A stretch of DNA of 5,906 bases from Acidiferrobacter sp. (GTDB taxonomy: Bacteria; Pseudomonadota; Gammaproteobacteria; Acidiferrobacterales; Acidiferrobacteraceae). Under the pieces are notes generated by a model, which did no database searches, was not told the origin of the DNA, and saw only the letters and a program-made list of their open reading frames with translations. Location of the stretch: NCBI GenBank assembly GCA_027335965.1, contig DAHWGZ010000107.1:1-5906 (forward strand), given 5' to 3'. Of this stretch, positions 1 to 5,906 are shown one piece after another (position 1 is the stretch's first letter; every line of letters begins with the position of its first letter). The position numbers and the translations under genes were made by a program.

Positions 1-181
1 AGAGTAGGCTTGCCATCAGGCAATTCGCGACCGCGGCGGCCAGAAGCTCGGACGGTTGTGGCCCGCTGCCGGCGCCCGTGGGCGGCGGCTCGTCGGTCAT
101 CAGGTCCGCTTGCGGGAAGTGCACCGTAAACCGGAAATCCTCGGTCTGCGTGATTTCCACGACCAATCCGTCTTGCGCCAT
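1..181 (-). CDS. OsmC family protein, N-terminal part (runs off left edge)
   Basis: Reading leftward from an ATG at 181, this frame gives 60 residues beginning MAQDGLVVEITQTEDFRF and is still open at position 1. Residues about 37-60 contain a GSGPQPSELLAAAVANC stretch, which matches the OsmC/Ohr-like pattern of a Gly/Pro loop, then SELL, then a helix carrying the first conserved Cys (Cys54 here). Family members are usually about 130-150 aa, so more than half is missing, including the second conserved Cys. OsmC/Ohr proteins are cytoplasmic thiol peroxidases for organic hydroperoxides, but many family members have no proven activity, so no gene symbol is given. The start is supported by AGGAG eight bases upstream of the ATG. 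A second ATG at 186 is in another frame. The gene is divergent from glcD, with a 53-bp gap. Confidence 0.8.
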   Translation of the reverse strand, partial: MAQDGLVVEITQTEDFRFTVHFPQADLMTDEPPPTGAGSGPQPSELLAAAVANCLMASLL

Positions 182-222
182 GACATGATCTCCTGGGCTT
201 GCCCGTTGAGGCTTTGCTCGGC

Positions 223-228
223 AGTATA
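223..228 (-). promoter_or_regulatory. Possible -10 element for the OsmC-family gene
   Basis: On the minus strand this hexamer reads TATACT, five of six matches to the sigma-70 -10 consensus. It lies about 40 bases upstream of the OsmC-family ATG, which would give a leader of roughly 35 nt. I see no convincing -35 hexamer at 16-18 bp spacing, so this is a weak candidate. It sits in the 53-bp divergent spacer shared with glcD. Confidence 0.25.
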
Positions 229-234
229 GGTCCC

Positions 235-1716
235 ATGAACGATATCGCAGAGTCCAACCGGCGTCCGTGGCCCGCGGCCTTCATGCGACGCCTGAAACGT
301 ATCTTGCCAGCCGACGGTCTTCTCCATAAATCCTCGGATGTGACGGTGTACGAGTGCGACGGCCTGCCGGTCTACCGGGCGCGGCCGTTGGCGGTCGCCT
401 TGCCGCGGACCGCGGCCGAGGTCGGACAGGTGCTGGCCTTGTGCACGGAGTACGATGTCCCGATCGTGGCGCGCGGCGCCGGCACCGGCCTGTCCGGCGG
501 CGCCCTTCCTCATCCGGAAGGGATCGTCCTTGGGCTTGCGCGCCTCGATCGCATCGTGGCCATAGACCCGGACAACCGACTGGCGCGCGTCGAGCCCGGG
601 GTCCGCAACCTGGCGATCTCCGAGGCCGCGCGATCCTTTGGCCTTTTTTATGCCCCGGATCCGTCCTCGCAGATCGCGTGCACGATCGGCGGCAATGTCG
701 CCGAGAATGCCGGCGGCGTGCACTGCCTCAAATACGGGCTGACCACGCACAACATCCTCGCGCTCAAATTTTTCACCGCGGATGGCACCCTTCACGAGAT
801 CGGCGGCCCGACCGGCGAGGCGCCCCTGGATCTTTGCGCCCTGTTGACGGGCTCCGAGGGCTTGTTGGGGGTGGTGGTCGAGGTAACGGTGCGGCTGTGG
901 TCGCGGCCGCTTGCGACCGTGGCCTGGCTCGCCGCCTTCCGGTCGCTCGAGGAGGCGGCGGCAAGCGTAAGCCAGGTGGTCTCCGAGGGCATCGTCCCGG
1001 CGGGCCTCGAGCTCATGGATGGTCTGGCGCTGTCGGCCGCCCAGGACTATACCGGCATCCGCTATCCCGAAGGGTCGGCGGCGGTGGTGCTGGCGGAGGT
1101 CGATGGAGACGATCTGGCGGTGGCCCTGGACGGGGAGCGGTTGCGCGCGATCTTCGCCGCCCATGGGGCATTTGCCCTGCAGCAGGCATCGCGCGACGAG
1201 GACCGGCGCCGGCTGTGGCTGGGGCGCAAATCGGCGTTCCCGGCGGTGGGCCGCTTGGCGCCCGATTATTACTGCATGGACGGCACGATCCCGCGCCGGT
1301 CCCTGGTGTCGGTATTGACGGAGATCGCGGCGCTCTCGCATCGCTATGGGCGGCCGGTCGCGAATGTCTTTCATGCCGGCGATGGGAATCTCCATCCCTT
1401 GATCCTGTATGACGCCGCGGTCCCCGGCCAACTCGAGCAGGTCGAGGCCCTGGGCGCCGAGATCTTGCGGCTTTGCCTGCGGCATGGGGGCACGATCAGC
1501 GGCGAGCACGGGGTCGGTGTCGAAAAGCTCGACGGCATGTGCGCGCAGTTCTCGGCCGCCGAGCTCGCGGCCTTTCATGCCCTGAAGTCGGCATTCGATC
1601 CGCATCATCTGCTGAACCCCGGCAAGGCGGTGCCCACGCCGGCGCGATGCGTGGAGCCCGGCGGCATGCATGTCCATGGGGGGCGCCTGCCATTCTCGCG
1701 CCTCGAGCGGTTTTAG
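235..1716 (+). CDS. glcD: Glycolate oxidase subunit GlcD (FAD-linked oxidase)
   Basis: GlcD is the FAD-containing catalytic subunit of glycolate oxidase. It oxidises glycolate (and often D-lactate) to glyoxylate and passes electrons through GlcF to the respiratory quinone pool. The 493-aa protein is close to the E. coli length of about 499 aa. The PCMH-type FAD-binding domain spans roughly residues 45-225, with GAGTGLSGGA at 81-90 and SSQIACTIGGNVAENAGG near 144-161. The C-terminal FAD-oxidase domain carries DYYCMDGTIPRR at 344-355, FHAGDGNLHP at 379-388 and ISGEHGVG at 421-428. It ends MHVHGGRLPFSRLERF, nearly the same as the E. coli GlcD tail. I chose the ATG at 235 because it gives the family length; the frame is open upstream to a TTG at 199, and ATG 283 is a possible shorter start. 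The ribosome-binding site is weak (AGG four bases upstream). glcE follows after 48 bp. Confidence 0.96.
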   Translation: MNDIAESNRRPWPAAFMRRLKRILPADGLLHKSSDVTVYECDGLPVYRARPLAVALPRTAAEVGQVLALCTEYDVPIVARGAGTGLSGGALPHPEGIVLGLARLDRIVAIDPDNRLARVEPGVRNLAISEAARSFGLFYAPDPSSQIACTIGGNVAENAGGVHCLKYGLTTHNILALKFFTADGTLHEIGGPTGEAPLDLCALLTGSEGLLGVVVEVTVRLWSRPLATVAWLAAFRSLEEAAASVSQVVSEGIVPAGLELMDGLALSAAQDYTGIRYPEGSAAVVLAEVDGDDLAVALDGERLRAIFAAHGAFALQQASRDEDRRRLWLGRKSAFPAVGRLAPDYYCMDGTIPRRSLVSVLTEIAALSHRYGRPVANVFHAGDGNLHPLILYDAAVPGQLEQVEALGAEILRLCLRHGGTISGEHGVGVEKLDGMCAQFSAAELAAFHALKSAFDPHHLLNPGKAVPTPARCVEPGGMHVHGGRLPFSRLERF

Positions 1717-1764
1717 GGTGAGGTCCGTGACGGTTTCGGGCACGACGGGCCACGGTGGGGGCGC

Positions 1765-2814
1765 ATGAAAGACCACGATAGCGCCCAGGCCCTTGCCGCA
1801 TCGGTGCGCGCCGCCTACGACGCCGACACCCCCTTGGAGATCGTCGGCGGCGGGACGCGCCGGGCGTTTGGGCGGCAACCGACCGGGCAGCCGCTTTCGG
1901 TGGCCGGGCATGTCGGAATCGTGGAGTACGATCCCGCCGAGTTCGTGGTCACGGTCCGCGCCGGCACGCCCATCGCCGCCCTCGAGGAGCTTCTGGGCCG
2001 GGAGCGGCAGGTCCTGACGGTCGATGTTCCGCGCCTGGGCGCGGCCTCCACCATCGGCGGGGCGCTCGCCGTCGGGCTCACCGGTCCCTCGCGCCCCTAC
2101 GGCGGGGCCTTGCGCGATGCCGTCCTGGGCGCGCGCATCGCGTCGGGAACCGGCGAGATCCTGCGGTTCGGCGGGCAGGTCCTGAAGAACGTCGCGGGCT
2201 TCGATGTCGCGCGGCTCATGGTCGGGGCGTATGGCACGCTCGGGCTTTTGCTGGACGTGAGCCTGCGCCTCGCCCAGCGCGCCGAGGTCGAGGAGGTGCG
2301 TGATCTTGCCCTCGACTGGCGCGCGGCGCACGCCGCCTTGCGGCGCTGGGAAGGTGCCTTGCCGGTGACCGGCGCCTGCTACGCCGACGGGGTCTTGCAT
2401 GTGCGCCTCGCGGGGCGCGAGGAGCGGGTGGCCGCGGCCCGTCGGGTCGTCGGCGGAGAGGTTGGAGAGCCCGGGCTTTTTGACGATCTGCGGGACCTGC
2501 GCGGGCCGTTCTTCGCCCGACCGGGCGATCTGTGGCGCGTGCTCGTGCCATCGGACGCGCCCTGGGAACCCCGGGAGACCTTGATCGATTGGGCGGGCGC
2601 GCAGCGCTTCTGGCGGCTTTCGGGAGATCCCGGGCCGGTCTTCGAATACGCCACGCACTGGCGTGGGCAGGCCATGCGCCTCGTGGGGGCTGACCGCAGT
2701 CAGGGCCCGTGGGCGCCGGGCGCGCCCGCGACCATGGCGCTCATGGGGCGCATCAAGGCGGCCATGGACCCGCGCGCCATCCTCAATCGCGGCCGGCTCT
2801 ATCCCGATTGGTGA
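1765..2814 (+). CDS. glcE: Glycolate oxidase subunit GlcE (FAD-binding)
   Basis: GlcE is the second FAD-domain subunit of glycolate oxidase and is required for activity of the GlcDEF complex. The protein has 349 aa, against about 350 in E. coli. It carries only the PCMH-type FAD-binding region (roughly residues 1-170) and a short C-terminal part, without the full GlcD-type catalytic domain, as is normal for GlcE. Recognisable blocks are GIVEYDPAEFVVTVRAGTP at 51-69, TIGGALAVGLTGPSRPYGG at 96-114, LRFGGQVLKNVAGFDVARLM at 133-152 and PSDAPWE near 262-268. The tail, DPRAILNRGRLYPDW, matches the family's DPxxxxNPGR(M/L)Y ending. The ATG at 1765 follows a GGTGGGGG purine stretch that can serve as ribosome-binding site. 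The gene lies 48 bp after glcD and is probably cotranscribed with it. Its last 32 bp overlap the convergent end of glcF. Confidence 0.95.
   Translation: MKDHDSAQALAASVRAAYDADTPLEIVGGGTRRAFGRQPTGQPLSVAGHVGIVEYDPAEFVVTVRAGTPIAALEELLGRERQVLTVDVPRLGAASTIGGALAVGLTGPSRPYGGALRDAVLGARIASGTGEILRFGGQVLKNVAGFDVARLMVGAYGTLGLLLDVSLRLAQRAEVEEVRDLALDWRAAHAALRRWEGALPVTGACYADGVLHVRLAGREERVAAARRVVGGEVGEPGLFDDLRDLRGPFFARPGDLWRVLVPSDAPWEPRETLIDWAGAQRFWRLSGDPGPVFEYATHWRGQAMRLVGADRSQGPWAPGAPATMALMGRIKAAMDPRAILNRGRLYPDW
2783..2814. other. 32-bp tail-to-tail overlap of glcE and glcF
   Basis: The glcF stop codon (TCA on the plus strand, 2783-2785) lies inside glcE, and the glcE stop (TGA, 2812-2814) lies inside glcF, so both genes code through these 32 bp on opposite strands. 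No hairpin followed by a T-run is visible here for either direction. Transcripts reading through would be complementary at their 3' ends. Confidence 0.85.
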
Positions 2815-4003
2815 GCGCGTCGTAGACGAGATCCAGCCAGTGCTCGACGGGGCGGTTGCCGTGTCGCGCCAGGTGCTGCTGGCAGCCGATGTTGGCGGTC
2901 ACGACCATCTCCGGGTCGGCGCCGGTCAGGGTGCGCCATTTGCGGCGGCCGAGGGCCGCGGCCAGGCGCGGGTGACGCACGGAATAGGGTCCCGCTGAAC
3001 CGCAGCACAGGGCGCTGTCGGTGATCGGGACGAGCGTATGGCCCAGCGCCCGCAGGATGGTCTCCACGCGTTCGGTCTCCTTCAGGGCATGCTGCAGGCT
3101 GCATGGGGCATGCCAGGCGATGCGCCGCTGCTTTGGTTCGGGAACGCGCGGAAGGCGCGATGGGTCGATCCACGCGGCGATATCGGTCACCGTGGCGGCG
3201 AATGTCTGGGCGCGTTCCGCGGCATCCGTGTCCAGGAAGAGCCGCTCATAGTCCTTCAGAAAGGCCGTGCATCCGCTGGCGGTGCTGGTGAGACCCTCCC
3301 AATTCCCGGCCTCGGCCAGCGCCAGTGTCGCCCGCGCCGTCGACCGGCCCTCCTCGTGGGCGTGAAGGTGGAAGGGGAGCGCGCCGCAGCAGGCCGGCCC
3401 CACCTGTTCTGCGCTGATGCCGAGCTGATCGAGGACCAGCGCCGCCTTGGTGTCGAGGTCCGGACGCAATGCGGGCTGAACGCAGCCGATCAGCACTCCC
3501 ACGCGGCGGGTGTGGCGCGCCGCCGGCCATTCGAGCCCCTTGGTGCTCGGCAGCACGCGCTGTTTCAGGGCCTTGGGGGCGAATGGCCGCAGGCGCCGCG
3601 CGCCGCCCATGATCGCCGCCAGCGGCCGGCGCGCCGACAGCGCCACCGCCGAGAGCTGGTCCAGGACGCGCTGTCCCTTCGGTCGTTCTTCCTGGGTGCG
3701 CTCGCGCACCGTGTCCAGGATCTCGCTGTAACGGACCCCCGCCGGACACGTGGTCTCGCAGGACCGGCAACTCAGGCAATGGCTGAGCGGTTCGAGATCG
3801 GCGCCGTCTGCGTGGCCCGAAAGCAGGTCTTTCATGAGGTAGAGGCGGCCGCGCGGACCCTCGCGCTCATCACCGGTCAGGGTGTAGGTCGGGCATGTGG
3901 CGTTGCAAAAACCGCAGTGCACGCACGCGCGCAACAGCTCCTGGGCGCGACGGGCGCGGTCCTCGGGCGGCGGGGCGATCGGGTGATCTGATGGATTGCT
4001 CAT
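2783..4003 (-). CDS. glcF: Glycolate oxidase iron-sulfur subunit GlcF
   Basis: GlcF carries electrons from the GlcD/GlcE flavoproteins toward quinone at the inner face of the cytoplasmic membrane. The 406-aa protein matches the family length. Two 4Fe-4S ferredoxin motifs sit near the N-terminus: CVHCGFCNATCP (Cys27, 30, 33, 37) and CLSCRSCETTCP (Cys76, 79, 82, 86). Two CCG (DUF224) cysteine-rich repeats follow: GCVQPALRP at 173-181 leading to ACCGALPFH at 204-212, and APCSLQHA at 299-306 leading to LCCGSAGPYS at 332-341. GPRGRLYLMK and VTANIGCQQHLA also match E. coli GlcF. No signal peptide or membrane helix is visible. The ATG at 4003 places the first cluster at the usual distance; no clear Shine-Dalgarno precedes it. 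The gene is inverted relative to glcDE, so it needs its own promoter. It appears intact. Confidence 0.96.
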   Translation of the reverse strand: MSNPSDHPIAPPPEDRARRAQELLRACVHCGFCNATCPTYTLTGDEREGPRGRLYLMKDLLSGHADGADLEPLSHCLSCRSCETTCPAGVRYSEILDTVRERTQEERPKGQRVLDQLSAVALSARRPLAAIMGGARRLRPFAPKALKQRVLPSTKGLEWPAARHTRRVGVLIGCVQPALRPDLDTKAALVLDQLGISAEQVGPACCGALPFHLHAHEEGRSTARATLALAEAGNWEGLTSTASGCTAFLKDYERLFLDTDAAERAQTFAATVTDIAAWIDPSRLPRVPEPKQRRIAWHAPCSLQHALKETERVETILRALGHTLVPITDSALCCGSAGPYSVRHPRLAAALGRRKWRTLTGADPEMVVTANIGCQQHLARHGNRPVEHWLDLVYDALTNRDRAGRD

Positions 4004-4025
4004 GGGCTGAAGGCGACCGTATACT
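3996..4025 (+). promoter_or_regulatory. Possible sigma-70 promoter for the proteasome-like gene
   Basis: TTGCTC at 3996-4001 and TATACT at 4020-4025 are separated by 18 bp. The -10 matches the consensus at five of six positions and the -35 at its TTG. Transcription would start near 4032, giving a leader of about 90 nt before the ATG at 4122. The proposed -35 overlaps the first codons of glcF on the other strand, so polymerase here could interfere with glcF expression. The rest of the 118-bp spacer (4004-4121) is GC-rich and includes a GGGGGG run at 4041-4046. I see no convincing promoter for glcF in it. Confidence 0.35.
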
Positions 4026-4121
4026 GCGTCCCATAGTAAAGGGGGGCCGGCGCCGGGTCAAAGTGGCCCGTGGCGCGGGGCGCGCCCCCTGATCGCGCTG
4101 ACGGGTTTCGCGGGACGGGTT

Positions 4122-4709
4122 ATGACGACGATAGTGGTGGTGCGCAAGGGCGATACGGCGGTGATCGGCGCCGATACCCTGGGCACGTATGGTGACCAGC
4201 GCGAATCGGCGGACTTCATCAAGAATGCCAGCAAGCTCATCCGTGTCGACCATAGCTGGCTTGCCGTGACCGGGCACGCGGCCATGGACATGGCGCTGCG
4301 CAACATCTTTCAGGAGACCTCCTGCCGGCGCTCGTTCAAGGATGTGAACGACATCTATAAGACGAGCCTGCAGCTGCACGCGGTCTTGAAGGACCATTAT
4401 TTCCTGAGGCTCGATGGGGACAATGGCGAGGATGCCTTTGAATCCATGCAGGTGAGCCTTCTGATCGCCAATGCCCATGGGATTTTCGGGGTCTGCTCCA
4501 AGCGCACGGTCCTCGAATACACCAAGTTCTACGCCTTCGGTTCCGGGGAACAGTACGCCCTCGGGGCCATGCATGCGGCCTACGACCGCGAGACCGACCC
4601 GGAGCAGATCGCGCGCGCCGGCCTCGAGGCCGCCGTGACCTTCGATACCGGCAGCGGGGCGCCGGTCGAGCTGCGGCGCGTCACCCTGAAGGGCGCCGCC
4701 GCCTCCTGA
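4122..4709 (+). CDS. Proteasome beta/HslV-like Ntn-hydrolase, probably BPH family
   Basis: This 195-aa protein has the N-terminal threonine hydrolase fold of proteasome beta subunits. It begins MTTIVVVRKGD, so removal of the initiator Met would expose Thr1 with no propeptide, as in HslV; this also supports the start codon. Counting from that Thr, Asp17 (GADTLG) and Lys33 (FIKNASK) fall at the canonical catalytic positions. Further on, GSGEQYALGAM (Ser141 counting Met) matches the Ser129 region, and FDTGSGAP (Asp175, Ser178) matches the Asp166-x-x-Ser169-Gly block. It is longer than HslV (about 175 aa) and lacks the HslV GDGQ motif, which points to BPH, a stand-alone bacterial proteasome homolog forming double rings. 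An HslV paralog is the alternative. No partner ATPase gene lies in the window. The ribosome-binding site is poor (GGGACGGG just upstream). Confidence 0.85.
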   Translation: MTTIVVVRKGDTAVIGADTLGTYGDQRESADFIKNASKLIRVDHSWLAVTGHAAMDMALRNIFQETSCRRSFKDVNDIYKTSLQLHAVLKDHYFLRLDGDNGEDAFESMQVSLLIANAHGIFGVCSKRTVLEYTKFYAFGSGEQYALGAMHAAYDRETDPEQIARAGLEAAVTFDTGSGAPVELRRVTLKGAAAS

Positions 4710-4768
4710 TCTCGCGGCTCGGCGTAAAGGCCGATGGCACGGGCGTCGGTCCGGGGGAGCATGGGCCC

Positions 4769-5635
4769 ATGCCCGAGATCACCCTGGTCCAGATCAACGA
4801 CAGCCACGCCTATCTGTATGAACACCCGGAGGCGTTTGCGGGCGCCGGCGGCACGGTGTATCGCCCTGCCGGCGGCTATGCGCGCCTGGCCGCGCTGCTC
4901 GCCCAATGGCGGCAAGACGCGCCGGTCCTGTTCCTCGATTGCGGCGACACCCTGCACGGCACCTGGCCTGTGGTGGCGACGCAGGGCGCGTTCCTGCCCC
5001 CGCTCTTGAACCGCCTCGGGATCGCCGCCATGACCGGCCACTGGGAGTTTGCCTATGGCCCGAGGGGGTTTCGGGACCGGGCGCGCGCCCTCGACTACCC
5101 GGTGTTGGCCTGCAACGTCTACGATCAACGCTCCGGGGTCCCCTTGTTTTCCCCCTGCGAGATCTTCGAGGTCGGCGGCTGCCGGGTGGGGGTCATCGGC
5201 GTGGCCTGCAATATCGTCGACAAGACCATGCCGGAGTCCTTCAGCGAGGGCGTGTTCTTTACCTTGGGTATGGAGGTCATAGCGCCGCTCGCCGCGCGCC
5301 TGAGGCGCGATGACGGGGTCGACCTCGTGGTGTTGTTGTCGCACCTAGGCCTGCCGCAGGATCTCAAGCTTTTGGGCATGACCCCGGGTATCGATGTGTG
5401 CCTGAGCGGGCATACCCACAACCAGTTATTCGCGCCGATGCGCGCCGGCGGCGCGCTCGTCATCCAGTCGGGCGCGCAAGGCGTGTTTTTGGGGCGCCTG
5501 GACCCGAGCGGGGAGGGCGGGAAGATGAGGGCCTACCACTACGAGCTCGTCGAGGTGGCGGCCGGGATCGCCCCGGATGCCGCCATGGCGGACGCCGTGA
5601 GCGAGGCCCTGCGTCCGAGCGTGATGCCGTGCTGA
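4769..5635 (+). CDS. Metallophosphatase domain of a split UshA/SoxB-like 5'-nucleotidase
   Basis: This 288-aa ORF holds a calcineurin-like, two-metal phosphoesterase domain. Metal-ligand motifs in order are Asp11-x-His13 (INDSHAYL), Gly59-Asp60 (LDCGDTLHG), GHWEFAYG at 90-97 where most 5'-nucleotidases have GNHEFDYG, His192 (LLSHLGL) and GHTH at 214-217. GHWEF recalls SoxB, but there is no Tat signal and the ORF starts directly at the first beta strand, so the product is probably cytoplasmic. The start ATG at 4769 follows GGGGGAG about nine bases upstream; ATG 4761 is out of frame. The frame stops at TGA 5633-5635, in the linker after the metallophosphatase domain, while the expected nucleotidase C-terminal domain continues in another frame. 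A full-length relative would be about 500 aa. The most likely cause is one missing base near 5628. Substrate is unknown. Confidence 0.85.
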   Translation: MPEITLVQINDSHAYLYEHPEAFAGAGGTVYRPAGGYARLAALLAQWRQDAPVLFLDCGDTLHGTWPVVATQGAFLPPLLNRLGIAAMTGHWEFAYGPRGFRDRARALDYPVLACNVYDQRSGVPLFSPCEIFEVGGCRVGVIGVACNIVDKTMPESFSEGVFFTLGMEVIAPLAARLRRDDGVDLVVLLSHLGLPQDLKLLGMTPGIDVCLSGHTHNQLFAPMRAGGALVIQSGAQGVFLGRLDPSGEGGKMRAYHYELVEVAAGIAPDAAMADAVSEALRPSVMPC

Positions 5636-5906
5636 GTGAGGCCGAGGGCGGCTTCGATCGTTTTGCCATGTGGGAGTCGACTGCCGACAATCTCCTTTTG
5701 GCGGCGATTCGCGCCAAGACCGGGATCCCGCTCGCCTTCACCAACGCCTCGTGTTATGGCGCACCGATTTCATCCGGTCCGGTCACGCGCGGTGCCTTGC
5801 GCGACTGGGTCCCCATGAACCCGCCGGTCTCCGCGGTCACCATCACCGGCGCCGAATTGCGCGCGCTCCTGGAGCAAAACCTGGAGCGCACCTTTGCCGC
5901 TGACCC
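5629..5906 (+). pseudogene. 5'-nucleotidase C-terminal domain, frameshifted continuation (runs off right edge)
   Basis: In the frame beginning GTG at 5629, 92 codons stay open to the right edge and encode the start of a 5'_nucleotid_C domain. The stretch includes FAMWESTADNLLLAAIRAKTG, then YGAPISSGPVTRGALRDWVPMNPPVSAVTITG and AELRALLEQNLERTF, which fit family positions for the helix, substrate-motif region and the NPxVxxxxxTGxEL(R/K)xxLE block. This continues the metallophosphatase ORF but is offset by one frame. Restoring one G, so that CCGTGCTG reads CCGGTGCTG at about 5627-5633, joins the frames seamlessly. Alternatively, the GTG at 5629 overlaps the upstream TGA and could start a separate, translationally coupled polypeptide; ATG 5668 is another possible start but would cut into the domain. 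Typed as pseudogene because a broken gene or sequence error is the simplest reading. Confidence 0.7.

Noticed and set aside
100..2658. An 852-codon open frame on the minus strand opposite glcD and glcE
   Set aside because: It runs antisense through two clearly conserved genes, and its product is rich in Arg, Gly, Pro and Asp with no recognisable domain. Strong third-position G/C bias removes stop codons from this antisense frame, so it is a shadow despite its length.
3038..3991. A 317-codon plus-strand frame inside glcF
   Set aside because: It is fully antisense to glcF, whose cysteine motifs are unambiguous. The product has low-complexity Arg/Gly/Ala composition and no known motif.
3870..4574. 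A 234-codon minus-strand frame covering most of the proteasome-like gene and the start of glcF
   Set aside because: It conflicts with two genes carrying catalytic or metal motifs, and its translation shows no family signature.
4719..4734. Short hairpin TCGGC-GTAAAG-GCCGA after the proteasome-like gene
   Set aside because: The stem is only 5 bp and no T-run follows, so it does not qualify as an intrinsic terminator.
4580..5344. A 254-codon minus-strand frame opposite the metallophosphatase
   Set aside because: It is antisense to a domain with all metal-binding motifs in order, and has no recognisable domain itself.
5621..5640. Programmed -1 ribosomal frameshift joining the two nucleotidase ORFs
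   Set aside because: No X-XXY-YYZ slippery heptamer occurs around the stop, and I see no clear downstream pseudoknot. A single-base deletion is simpler.
4769..5906. Identification as SoxB of the thiosulfate-oxidising complex
   Set aside because: GHWEF is SoxB-like, but there is no Tat signal peptide, the N-terminal extension is missing and no other sox gene is present, so a general SoxB/UshA-like metallophosphatase is the safer call.

Overview
This GC-rich window is gene-dense, with short spacers and strong G/C bias at third codon positions. It looks like proteobacterial chromosome. The glycolate oxidase subunits closely resemble the Escherichia coli GlcD/GlcE/GlcF pattern. The proteasome-like protein resembles the BPH family, known mainly from beta-proteobacteria such as Thiobacillus. 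An autotrophic or sulfur-oxidising beta/gamma-proteobacterium is a reasonable guess, but it is inference. No rRNA, tRNA, CRISPR array, insertion sequence or other mobile element is visible.

Layout: (1) 1-181, minus strand: the N-terminal part of an OsmC-family protein running off the left edge. (2) 235-1716 and 1765-2814, plus strand: glcD and glcE, the two FAD-domain subunits of glycolate oxidase, in tandem. (3) 2783-4003, minus strand: glcF, the iron-sulfur subunit of the same enzyme. It faces glcDE tail-to-tail and their 3' ends overlap by 32 bp, unlike the usual co-directional glcDEF order. (4) 4122-4709, plus strand: a 195-aa Ntn-hydrolase of the proteasome-beta/HslV/BPH type, with catalytic Thr, Asp and Lys in canonical spacing. 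It is divergent from glcF across a 118-bp spacer that contains a possible promoter. (5) 4769-5906, plus strand: a cytoplasmic-looking metallophosphatase/5'-nucleotidase related to UshA and SoxB. It is split by a frameshift into an N-terminal metallophosphatase ORF (4769-5635) and a C-terminal nucleotidase-domain ORF (5629 to beyond the right edge).

Functionally, glcD, glcE and glcF together should make a complete membrane-associated glycolate oxidase that oxidises glycolate to glyoxylate. In an autotroph this would salvage glycolate derived from 2-phosphoglycolate. The other genes have no obvious pathway link to it. The points most worth a second look are the inverted glcF with its antisense overlap, the BPH-like proteasome homolog, and the split of the nucleotidase at its interdomain linker.
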